Shown: positions 33,240 to 42,569 of the stretch, piece after piece
Position numbering within the stretch: position 1 is the first letter of the stretch
Layout: the number at the start of each line of letters is the position of its first letter
NCBI GenBank assembly: GCA_023634235.1
Contig: JAMKCF010000044.1
Span: forward strand, 558,001-622,000
Direction of reading: 5' to 3'
Source: Pisaster brevispinus
Lineage: Eukaryota; Echinodermata; Asteroidea; Forcipulatida; Asteriidae
Length of the DNA: 64,000 nucleotides
Made by a program: the position numbers and the translations under genes
The notes under the pieces: generated by a model
Database searches by the model: none
What the model saw: the letters and a program-made list of their open reading frames with translations, nothing else
What the model was told of the DNA's origin: nothing

Positions 33240-33580
33240 AATGTATAACCGATTTCTGGAATGTTACATGAAATTTCTGGCAATGTTTAAAATAATGTCA
33301 ACCATACAGAGATGCAATTTGCAGTAAAGTTCAAGCAATGCCAACCAAACAGATGCAGTTTGCAGCAATTTTCAACCAGATATATATATATGCAATTTGT
33401 AACAGAGTTTCTAAGCACTTTCAACCAAATATAAATGCAACTTGTAGCAAAGCAGTTTCTACTAGATACAATTACAACTTGCAGTCTAAAACAATCTCAA
33501 CTACAATTTAAATAGCAGCAAAAGCAGTTTTGACCAGATATTAATGTAATTTGGTCCAAAGTTTGCAACAAGAGCAGTTT
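33240..33580. repeat. Degenerate start of the TGCAGTTTGCAACAAG array
   Basis: Loose repeats of GCAATTTGTAGC, CAGTTTGCAGC and TTTCAACCAGATAT spaced at 35-50 bp, grading into the regular 38-bp array. No gene seen. Confidence 0.75.
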
Positions 33581-34905
33581 CAGCCAAATATAAATGCAGT
33601 TTGCAACAAGAGCAATTTCAGCCAAACATAAATGCAGTTTGCAGCAAGAGCAATTTCAGCCAAACATAAATGCAGTTTGCAACAAGAGCAATTTCAGCCA
33701 AACATAAATGCAGTTTGCAACAAGAGCAGTTTCAGCCATTTAAATGCAGTTTGCAACAAGAGCAATTTCAGCCAAACATAAATGCAGTTTGAAACGAGCA
33801 ATTTCAGCCAAACATAAATGCAGTTTGCAGCAAGAGCAATTTCAGCCAAACATAAATGCAGTTTGCAACGAGCAATTTCAGCCAAACATAAATGCAGTTT
33901 GCAACAAGAGCAGTTTCAGCCAAATATAAATGCAGTTTGCAGCAAGAGCAATTTCAGCCAAACATAAATGCAGTTTGCAACAAGAGCAATTTCAGCCAAA
34001 CATAAATGCAGTTTGCAGCAAGAGCAATTTTAGCCAAACATAAATGCAGTTTGCAACAAGAGCAATTTCAGCCAAACATAAATGCAGTTTGCAGCAAGAG
34101 CAATTTCAGCCAAACATAAATGCAGTTTGCAACAAGAGCAATTTCAGCCAAACATAAATGCAGTTTGAAACGAGCAATTTCAGCCAAACATAAATGCAGT
34201 TTGCAGCAAGAGCAATTTCAGCCAAACATAAATGCAGTTTGCAACGAGCAATTTCAGCCAAACATAAATGCAGTTTGCAACAAGAGCAATTTCAGCCAAA
34301 CATATATGCAGTTTGCAACAAGAGCAATTTCAGCCAACCATAAATGCAGTTTGCAACAAGAGCAATTTTAGCCAAACATAAATGCAGTTTGCAACGAGCA
34401 ATTTCAGCCAAACATAAATGCAGTTTGCAACAAGAGCAATTTCAGCCAAGCATAAATGCAGTTTGCAACAAGAGCAATTTCAGCCAAACATAAATGCAGT
34501 TTGCAGCAAGAGCAATTTCAGCCAAACATAAATGCAGTTTGCAACAAGAGCAATTTCAGCCAACCATAAATGCAGTTTGCAACAAGAGCAATTTCAGCCA
34601 ACCATAAATGCAGTTTGCAACAAGAGCAATTTCAGCCAAACAGAAATGCAGTTTGCAACAAGAGCAATTTCAGCCAAATATAAATGCAGTTTGCAACAAG
34701 AGCAGTTTCAGCCAAATATAAATGCAGTTTGCAACAAGAGCAATTTCAGCCAAACAGAAATGCAGTTTGCAACAAGAGCAGTTTCAGCCAAATATAAATG
34801 CAGTTTGCAACAAGAGCAATTTCAAGCAAACATAAACACAGTTTGCAACAAGAGCAATTTCAGCCAACTTAAATGCAGTTTGCAACAAAAGTAATTTCTA
34901 CTACA
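33580..34905 (+). repeat. 38-bp tandem array
   Basis: Unit AATGCAGTTTGCAACAAGAG followed by CAATTTCAGCCAAACATA, about 35 copies, with occasional 34-bp units lacking a CAAG step. Because 38 is not a multiple of three, one reading frame cycles through all three phases of the unit and stays open for up to 120 codons. These open frames are a property of the repeat. Confidence 0.95.
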
Positions 34906-35560
34906 TACAAATGCAACTTTCAGTTAGGTTTAAAGCAATCTCAAGCAACTGCAATTTAAATAGCAGCAGTAGCAGTTTCAACCAGATATTATTGTCAAAC
35001 TGTAATGCATTTTGTAGTAACATTTCAAAGCAATTTAAAACAAAATATAAATGCAAATGGCAACGAAATCAGTTCCAAGGTACAAACATGTACAGTCCAG
35101 TTAGAATTGAAAGCAATTTCAGCTAAATATAAAACGCAGTTTGCAGCAAAAGCAATAAAGCCAAATATATAATTACAGTTTGTAAGCAGTTTCAACCTTA
35201 TACACACATGCATGAATGCAGTTTGTAGCAAAAGTAATTTCAACTAAATATATAAATGCAATTTGTAGTAATGTTTCAAAGAAATTTTAAACAAACGTAA
35301 ATGAGGTTTGCAGCAAAAGCAAATTCAGCTAAACTATAAATGATATTTGTCGCAAAGTTTCAAAAATGACAAACTTAAATGCAACATATAGTAACGTTCC
35401 AAGGCAATTTCAATCATGTATAAAGACAGAATGCAGCAAAAGTAGTTTCAACAAGATATAACTGTAATCTGTGGCAAGTTACAGATTATAACTGCAATGT
35501 GCTGTAGACTTCAAATCAATTTCAAAAAATTAAGATACAAGTGAAGCTAGGATTTAAGCA
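34905..35560. repeat. Degenerate tail of the 38-bp array
   Basis: Diverged relatives of the 38-bp unit (GCAGTTTGTAGCAAAAGTAA, TTTCAACTAAATATA) with no regular period. No gene seen. Confidence 0.75.
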
Positions 35561-35712
35561 ATTTGAAAACAAATTTTTGTGTGAATTTTTAACAGGATTG
35601 TACGAGAGGTCAAGAATATTTTTTTTAAAAGTTTGAAATGTAATGCAAAGAGGGCAAGCTGAAATTTGAATCACACTCTCAGATTTCTAGTGTAAACAGA
35701 AATAAAACTTAC

Positions 35713-35794
35713 AATGTTTTGGGATTGAATGGGTCAGGCTGCATGCATCCTTCAGGGCTGACATCCTTCAGGGCCGACATGGGCAAGTAGTGGG
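35713..35794 (-). CDS. Candidate exon 3 of minus-strand small gene (82 nt)
   Basis: Acceptor CTTGTTCAATTTCAG and donor ATT|GTAAGTTTT on the minus strand. Two frames matter. Entered in phase 0 from exon 2 it reads PTTCPCRP and stops at 35768. Entered in phase 1 directly from exon 1 it is open throughout (HYLPMSALKDVSPEGC, then MQPDPFNPKT) and exits in phase 2. It contains a small internal direct repeat, CAGCCCTGAAGGATG twice. No family recognised. Confidence 0.4.
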
Positions 35795-35997
35795 CTGAAA
35801 TTGAACAAGAAAATACATGGTGAATTTAATACATTGGTACAATCTTGCCAAAGCATAGTCGAAGCATAGAAAATTGTTGTTTTTCCAGCAAAGAAAATAC
35901 AGTTGAGTATGGCATGAGTTAACATCATCGAGCTCAGAAAATTACACAGCGAGTACCGTTGCAAATAACAAACCAGGATAAACTTGAACAATCTTAC

Positions 35998-36029
35998 TTG
36001 AGCATTGCAGATAAACGGAAATTTACAAG
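35998..36029 (-). CDS. Candidate 32-nt micro-exon 2 of minus-strand small gene
   Basis: Minus-strand acceptor TTCTCTCTGCTTTCAG and donor CAA|GTAAGATTG flank 32 bases. Joined to exon 1 (phase 1) it reads SCKFPFICNAQ and exits in phase 0. With exon 3 this gives a Cys-rich end, SCKFPFICNAQPTTCPCRP. Skipping it also preserves a frame, a different one, because exon 3 accepts phase 1 as well. Confidence 0.35.
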
Positions 36030-36105
36030 CTGAAAGCAGAGAGAAATAATACTAATGTTACAAAATGGTACATGAGTAGAGCAAGGCACAAGGAGAGACA
36101 CTTAC

Positions 36106-36169
36106 ATGTTGGTGTAGTTTGGGTTTCAATGGTACAGATTGAGACCACCAGAGACCCAAGAGTTGGCAT
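36106..36169 (-). CDS. Candidate first coding exon of minus-strand small gene
   Basis: ATG at 36169-36167 opens MPTLGSLVVSIC then TIETQTTPT and reaches a donor ACAT|GTAAGTGTC in phase 1. The first dozen residues are hydrophobic and could be part of a signal peptide. Upstream in the same frame the sequence is open through a CTGTG microsatellite (VLCCAVLCC) as far as a TGA, but with no ATG; the only earlier ATG, near 36256, makes a four-codon uORF. A TATA-like box lies about 125 bp upstream. The product is unknown. Confidence 0.35.
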
Positions 36170-36196
36170 CAGGCTCAGGACATCGAGAGCATCAGC

Positions 36197-36238
36197 AGAG
36201 CAGAGCACAGCACAGCACAGCACAGCACAGCACAGCAC
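36197..36238. repeat. (CACAG)n microsatellite in candidate exon 1
   Basis: AGCAGAGCAGAG followed by about seven CACAG pentamers. It lies in the predicted 5' leader or exon 1 of the minus-strand candidate, and changes in copy number would shift the frame. Confidence 0.9.
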
Positions 36239-36261
36239 CGTTCACCACACCAGCATCAGAA

Positions 36262-36300
36262 CAGCAATGAAGTAACGGCCCAAGGACCTGGGTTTTTATT
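36262..36300 (-). promoter_or_regulatory. Candidate core promoter of minus-strand small gene
   Basis: Minus strand reads GCGAATAAAAACCCAGG (TATA-like AATAAAA at 36294-36300), about 30 bases upstream of TTCATTGCT, an initiator-like start. The flanking 36300-36345 is GC-rich (CGCCCTCCGCACGGTGGC). Confidence 0.3.
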
Positions 36301-37300
36301 CGCCCTCCGCACGGTGGCACGCGCTCGTCTACACAAAAGCCACCTTTTCACCAGCAGTCTGCAATACAAATTAAATACGTTAACTTCATTGAAACTCTTG
36401 ATATTTTGAAAGTAACTTCAATAGGATTTAAGGCGTTAATGGTTGCTGCTCTTGTTCAACCTATTCACCCGTACGCCAGCCCTATCCAAACAACACCTGC
36501 TCTTTTCGTTGCACACAACCCAGGCTTGCCAATTTAAATGAATTAGTAGTGTGTTACGTGATGTCAGGTCAGCGCTGAATTATTCAGAGACATCCTTAAG
36601 CTGCTGTTCTTTAAACTGATTGGTTAGATCTGCAAGATGTTGGACCATCTAGCTGAAGACCCGGGAATTAGTTTGTGAATAATTTGAAGTTCTTAGTCAA
36701 TGTCCGGCGCGGCGAGTTACATGGGTTTGGAGAAGGCGTTGAATTGGAGCGGAGGAATCCTTCAACGATGAGGTCATATAAATGTGCTAAAACAAGTTAT
36801 CAATTATCGAGATGTATTGCCAAAACAAATAGTACACAACTTGAAACATTAAATAAATAATTCATGGCAAAATAAACAATTACAACCCATGTAGAACCGG
36901 GGAAGCCCCCTTTCTTTGGGATTAAATTAAAACATGGGCTCCGTTTTTACACTTTATATCTATTTATCTTTTTGGGCAGCTGCTGCTACCCATTCCAAAA
37001 ATACTAAAACATAATTTCCTGTAGCAATAAATAAATAATGTATCGTATACTGGGAATTGGGAATGAGGTAAACAATAAACGTTCCACCACTTCAACTACT
37101 AGCCTTGCTCCTTTATTTATGCGGCGGCCGGAAAGCAAATAGTAACAACCCAAAAGATACATTTTGATACAATTTTTAGGTCACAAGTTCACATCAAAGA
37201 CCTGCCTGCCGCCCATTAACCGCAAAATGTAATTGTGTTACATGCGTAACCGTTAACAACGTACTCTGGTATTTCATTTATACATTGTAACAGCTTGCAT
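36301..37300. other. No gene identified
   Basis: About 1 kb of apparently single-copy DNA. Open frames are 62 codons or shorter with no splice-site support. A run of ATAAATAA motifs near 37025-37040 is the only local feature. Confidence 0.5.
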
Positions 37301-37308
37301 TGACATGA

Positions 37309-37529
37309 TGACGTCAGTTGCTTTGCTCGGTTTGTTTACAAAAATAGCGCCCTCCGCGGCAAGGAACTAACGATACCAAACAGTATATTAACCTCAACTT
37401 CGATAAAAATAATTCATAATAAACAAAAACATCATGCCTGGTCGAGGCAATTTCACAAAAACCATTGGCCACCGGTAAACAACAGCCCCTTTTCCAGCGT
37501 TCTTTCAAGTCCACGAAACCAAAATGAGG
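37309..37529 (+). promoter_or_regulatory. Candidate plus-strand promoter with CRE and first exon
   Basis: A perfect cAMP-response palindrome TGACGTCA (37309-37316) precedes a moderately GC-rich stretch (GCGCCCTCCGCGGC). Two starts follow with good context: ATGCCTGGTCGAGGCAATTT at 37434, open for 14 codons with a CACCG|GTAAAC donor-like site; and ACCAAAATGAG at 37525 immediately followed by GTAACT, a possible one-codon-plus-two-base first exon. No downstream exon was recognised, so the gene call is weak. Confidence 0.25.
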
Positions 37530-37539
37530 TAACTTTTTT

Positions 37540-38376
37540 AGAGTTTTAGATTGAAATTTACTGTTATTGATTGAATCTAGGTGACAACTGCAGATGATTA
37601 AGCCCCTAGCCCTGGTAGAACGTCAGTGTATGTTGCAACGGAGGAGTACAACCTGGGCTAATCATGTCCCTAATTTCAATCGATTGGAGTGAATTTCAGT
37701 CTAAAACTTTACGTGAGAAATTTGGAGTTTGGTCTGATCCCAGTTTATGGTGAAATGATAAATTGCTGTTACTCTCATTACTACCCTAGTCAGACAGACC
37801 AGTTATTCTGGGAGGTAAATGTGAACATTTTAATAAAAACATGACATTTTAAAAAACTTTTAAAAGGTAATTTTTAGGTGCTGATGATGGACATGATGGA
37901 ATAAAAACTGGAAGTCAGAAAACTATGAAGTTAATAATTAGGTTGGGGATTTAGTGGGCAGGCACAGCAGGGCTAGTTGGAAAGTGCTATTTGATATGAA
38001 TTCAGATTATTAAAATTACATATTTTCATTATTAGTGAGGTTTCCCCAAAAAGTGCATAAGGAAAACAGGTATAATTTGTAGAACACTTACAAATATAAA
38101 TAATAACATTAGGTAACAACAGTGTGGGGAGCTGGTCTTCAATGCATGGTAATGACCAGGTTTTGGCTGCCTGCTGTTAATGGAACAAGCCAAAGATGAG
38201 GTCCATTATCAGTTCCCCACAATGTTATTCCCGCCAACATATACCTTCAACGAAGAAAAACAATCTTAATTATCAGAATCTTTTACATTTAATTGCCGAT
38301 AGTTAAAGAAATGTTCCACACGTGTGGGCTGTTCAACTTTTCATTGGCACCTAGTCACAAAAATAACTATTTGTGC
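37540..38376. other. No gene identified
   Basis: Single-copy-looking AT-rich DNA. A loose inverted repeat pairs AACAACAGTGTGGGGA (~38115) with TTCCCCACAATGTTATT (~38213). Confidence 0.5.
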
Positions 38377-39042
38377 ATATCGTCAGCGTTTTCACGAAGT
38401 AGCACGCTGCTATACCAGCAATAAAAAAAAACAATCAGAGAAAACGGCCTCTGAAGTTGAACATTTTTTAGAAACCCACTTTCCTTCAAAACTTCAAAGT
38501 ATTTCCATTTAAATTTCTCAATGTAGATACTTGATGACTTGAACTTAAAAAATAAACTTATTTTGACTCATTTGCATAATAAATAAAGAAACTAGACACG
38601 AGAGAAGTTCCGTGCTACTTCGTGAAACCAAAAAAGTGCGAAATATGTATTTTTGCGTTTTCACAAAGTAGCACGCGCCTATACTTCAACACAGCATTTT
38701 GTGTTACTTCATGAAACTAGGTCAGCGCGCGCGCGCTCACACAAGTTGCGTGCTACTTCGTGAAAACGTTTTTACCTCACTTTGACTTGAGTGCGTGCCG
38801 TGCATTACAATGGTAAACAGAAGTTGGGTGCTACTTCGTGAAAACAAAAAATGCCACAATTGTGCAAAAGTTGAAAACACTCATTAGCTTAATTAAAAAA
38901 GTAAAGCTGTCTGAACTTTGAAACTTCATGGAATTGTAGGTCTTCATGCATTATCAACAGAAATGTAAAAAAATTAATATGTAAAATAAAAAACAGATCC
39001 TTAAGCACATAACGTGCTACTTCGTGAAAACGCTGACGATAT
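38377..39042. mobile_element. MITE with perfect 30-bp ends and repeated CACGAAGTAGCACG boxes
   Basis: Perfect terminal inverted repeats of 30 bp: ATATCGTCAGCGTTTTCACG to AGCACG at 38377-38406, inverse at 39013-39042. Inside are further copies of the TTTTCACGAAGTAGCACG box in both orientations (near 38608, 38662, 38700, 38748, 38825), some with one or two changes. No protein. Target duplication is unclear because the ends are AT-rich. The same box design recurs with a different suffix at 62728-63309. Confidence 0.85.
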
Positions 39043-41040
39043 TTTGCAGAACCAGACTATGCACTTTGAAAATTAACAGCACCACTAAAAGAAATACTAT
39101 GGTTGGTGTTTGCTTTTGTCTTGGTTTTATGCGCACATTAGTTACCTTAAATTGATACATTGTCTTCGCATTCATGCCCATCTGTCCTCACCAAAAATAA
39201 AATAAATAAGAATTCGCGCAAACAATTCCACACAACAAGCGCAGTACATACAGAACTTTGTAACAACAGTGTGCTTGTTGTGGGGTCATTAATTTGCTAG
39301 TTTACAGAACCGGTGTTTATATAATTGGTTCATACACCCTAACTGACCAGTCTTCAATCAATCAGAGTGCATAAGCTCCCTGATGTGCTTATTAACCTGT
39401 TATTTAGTCAAACAAGTATCTCAACCAATTGCTTCAGACTCAACCGTTGTTAAGTAGCGACTAGGGACACAGTCATTTAAAAATAGTCAACCACAAGATC
39501 ATTATTATTTACAAGTTTCAACTGCAACCCTTTAGCAAAAATTTTCAATAATTCCAACACTAATTCTCATGAATTTGTTTGATGTATTTAGCTGCAATGG
39601 CTATAAAGAATATGACGTTAGTTTTCACCCTACATGTGATCAGCACTGTACACCCAGTGATTGACATCAACATACTGTATGAACACACTTTAACCAACGA
39701 ACTGTTTCGTGGAGTATGTTTTTTATACAAATATTTGATGCATATGAGTAAAATAGAGCAGACGATAATCACAGAGTGAATTCAGGACTGCTCCATTTCA
39801 CTAAACAAGTCCAGATTTCAACGACTGATTAGATTCTGCTGTATTGTACAAATGAAATCCATCCTATATTTGATTCCATTTGATTTTCTTCATAGAATAA
39901 TAATTTATTTCAACAATAAACAATAAAATGTTTTGAACATATTGTTATTCATTCCAATGGTAAGGTATATATGTATTACAGCTGATGTAGACATAGGTGG
40001 AGCTGTTTAAGACTAGGTGGCTGAGGCGCACTCAACTTTAATAGCCGTATGCAAGTTGAAGCACAAGTGTACGCTACTAATGCATAATGTAACAAACACA
40101 GAGGCTACTCAATATATATTCTATCAATACAGGACTATTTACTAACTTTTGGAGTGTCAGAACAGTTGACATGGCGAAATACAACATGACACATGACGCG
40201 TGATCCTTTAATCAAATAACAAGATCTATGTGTTTGGTAAATAATAACTTATCATATTTTTAGTAGCTGAACACAATCACTTTCAAATGGTCTAAACCTT
40301 CAGATTAAGACCACTAAGACCCAATAAAACAATTCTCAACAATTGCAAGCCATCAAGCCATCCTGAAGCATTCAGGACATGAGTGATTTCAGTTAGCAGA
40401 TTTGCACATAACTTACAAGCTATAAAGATGGTCATGGGGGAAAACTTCCCTTGAAACTTTTGTGACGGCATTGCTTTACTTTTTGAGAAATGAATCAAAG
40501 TCATTTGTTTTGATCTTGCGAGACGTTCCATGTTCTAAAACAGTGAAGATAAATACCCTTTTCCCCGTACTTTTTTCTTGTAATTCCAACAGGACATATT
40601 CATGATGCAATATTTCAGGTTGGTGCAAAAAGGGAATCTGGGTGAAAAACAAGTCTACGCAACACCAACAACCATCCTTGTGCACTTATATTTGAAGCAA
40701 AGCAATAAATGACTATAACACCTGTTATAGTTCACAGAAACAGCTTGATTTTCTTTTCAGCAAACTCAGTTTCCCAAGATGGGATACATTTTTCAAATGG
40801 TGCTTGTGCAAATGGCCATACAGGCTTTTGATGGATTGAGCCCAAATGTTCACAGGTTTGTTACTTCATGTAAACATTGTGTCACATAAAGTATGAATAC
40901 TGGTCTTTGACAATTTCCTAAGTTTTTCTTGTGCTCTAATGCCACTTGAACCGCCTGATTTTGGCATGAGATGTCACAGTTGTTTTCTTTAAAAATTGTA
41001 TTGGGTAAAAAAAAAAGATATAGATACAACCTCATTAATA
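39043..41040. other. No gene identified
   Basis: AT-rich, single-copy-looking DNA. Open frames of 60-80 codons on both strands lack splice-site or compositional support. Confidence 0.5.
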
Positions 41041-41053
41041 AGGCAAGACTTAC

Positions 41054-41158
41054 CTGTTGTACGGAAAGTTGGTTTCACTCAGAGAGGCAGCTCAATATCT
41101 CCTTCATGATGTAGCATCACTAAACGGCAACACTCAAAAAGGTTTTTGAACAGGATGC
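41054..41158 (-). pseudogene. Minus-strand exon-like module (family 2), stop-containing
   Basis: Minus strand: acceptor CATATTTTGCAG, then GCATCCTGTTCAAAAACC, ending CAACAG|GTAAGTCTT. The frame equivalent to the intact copy at 48605 reads IMKEILSCLSE, then a TGA in place of the Cys codon, then NQLSVQQ. Splice sites are good; the frame is closed by one substitution, apart from an upstream shift. Confidence 0.45.
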
Positions 41159-42292
41159 CTGCAAAATATGAAACATGAAAAGCTCTTCAGGATTGATTAC
41201 AGATGAATGACATGTTTTGTGAACTGGCTGAATTCAATCAATATATCATGATGCAACTTTGGCTTGTAAATTTTGATGCACTGCAAGGTGGAGTGTTGTG
41301 CTTTTTGGTTTACGTTTTCGCCGAGTACTGTCCACTGTCTTCAAGTACAACATATTTCTGATACAAACTAATCCTATAAATTGATGCACTGCTGCAGAAT
41401 AAATTTGTTGTTTGCGGAGAGGAGGAGTGATCATCATAACTATCTAAACAATCCCTGAGTGAGATAAGAGAGTTTTTGAAAAAGCCTGCCCTGCTAACAA
41501 CTCCTGTCTAATGCCATGGAGTAGATTCATCAGTCTCCTAACGATGACTAGAGCGGCGAGTCAAAGTGTTGAGACCAAACTTATCTCACTCAGAGCTAGT
41601 GAAAATGATTACAAAAAATAGATAAAGCACATGGAAATGGGGGAAAACTGAAAAGTCTCTAACCTCACGTTAAAACAGTGTAAAATGTCACTGTAATTGA
41701 AACCCCATAAGTGCAATTTTTTTAAATCCAAAAATAGTTCAATGGCATCACATTTCAAAGTTTGGTCTGTATATTTTTGTACAGAGAATTTTTAGTTCAA
41801 TCCTGGATGTTGATGATATTCAATCAAAAAAGCATTCGATTTTACCTTCTGACTGGAAAAAAACCTCTCTGTTTTGCAAACCCATTTGTTTTTTAAGTGC
41901 GATGACATCATGTTTGAAATTTCGCTGTGAAAGAATATTAGACAAAATGACATTTTACAACATTTGAACACGAGATTAGAGTCAGGTAAATTTTTCCAGA
42001 CTTTCATGAGGACCTCTACCTAATGAAAATTGAATAGATCACAAAACAGAATTTGACCTTGGAGTCCCTCTTTGGGATGTCACAACACATTGATATCATG
42101 GCTGATGTTTTAAATGTCTCAATCTTAATGCCATTTCACTATTATTGACAACGGCCTGATTTTAGCGTTGGGCGCGAGTGACATCTATTTTGTGAATAAC
42201 TCTAGATGTAGAAGAAAAACATCAATGGAGAGAGATACAGTTTCAATGCATGGGACATGAGATAGAATATCAGCTCAAAATGCAAGACTTAC

Positions 42293-42390
42293 TCGTTGTA
42301 TGGAAAGATGACTTCACTCAGAAAGGCAGCTCAATATCTCATTCAATATCAGTGAATGGCAACAGTCAAACAACTTCTTGAATAGGATGT
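42293..42390 (-). pseudogene. Minus-strand exon-like module (family 2)
   Basis: Paralogue of 41054-41158: acceptor CATATTTTGCAG, ACATCCTATTCAAGAAG, GAGATATTGAGCTGCCTTTC, then a donor reading CAACGA|GTAAGTCTTG. It has small deletions and the same TGA after SE. Confidence 0.45.
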
Positions 42391-42477
42391 CTGCAAAATA
42401 TGACACATGAAAAGCTGTTAACAAATGAAACATGGCTCATAAAAAGACTGTTTTCATTCAATATAAGTTCCTGTGTA

Positions 42478-42562
42478 ATTTTGGCTGAGTGGTCTGTTAC
42501 AATGGACTCGTGTTCTAATATTTTCAGAGTGTGGGTTCCAATCCGAAACATGACACTTCTTC
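42478..42562 (+). mobile_element. Degenerate tRNA-like SINE head
   Basis: TTTTGGCTGAGTGGTCTGTTAC (A-box-like), GGACTCGTGTTCTAATATTT and GAGTGTGGGTTCCAATCC (B-box-like) with ATGACACTTCTT after it match the head of the SINEs at 46512 and 49604. The body is missing. Confidence 0.55.
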
Positions 42563-42569
42563 CCTTGTT

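Larger units (their letters stand above)
29142..33245. repeat. Segmental duplication, copy B
   Basis: Matches 1-3535. The first ~1.4 kb shows only a handful of substitutions (for example GAATTAGG in A, GCATTAGG in B near 29476). Differences are mostly repeat-unit gains: two 48-bp units and several hundred bases in the AGCAAAGTTTGACG array. Copy B is joined on the right to the 38-bp array and the minus-strand candidate gene, so it is the more complete locus. Confidence 0.93.

Noticed and set aside
33744..34894. Open frames of 60-120 codons rich in Q, N and S
   Set aside because: Pure translation of the 38-bp repeat; no protein-like features.
905..35560. Regular repeats that might suggest a CRISPR array
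   Set aside because: Units are contiguous with no unique spacers, and the DNA is eukaryotic.
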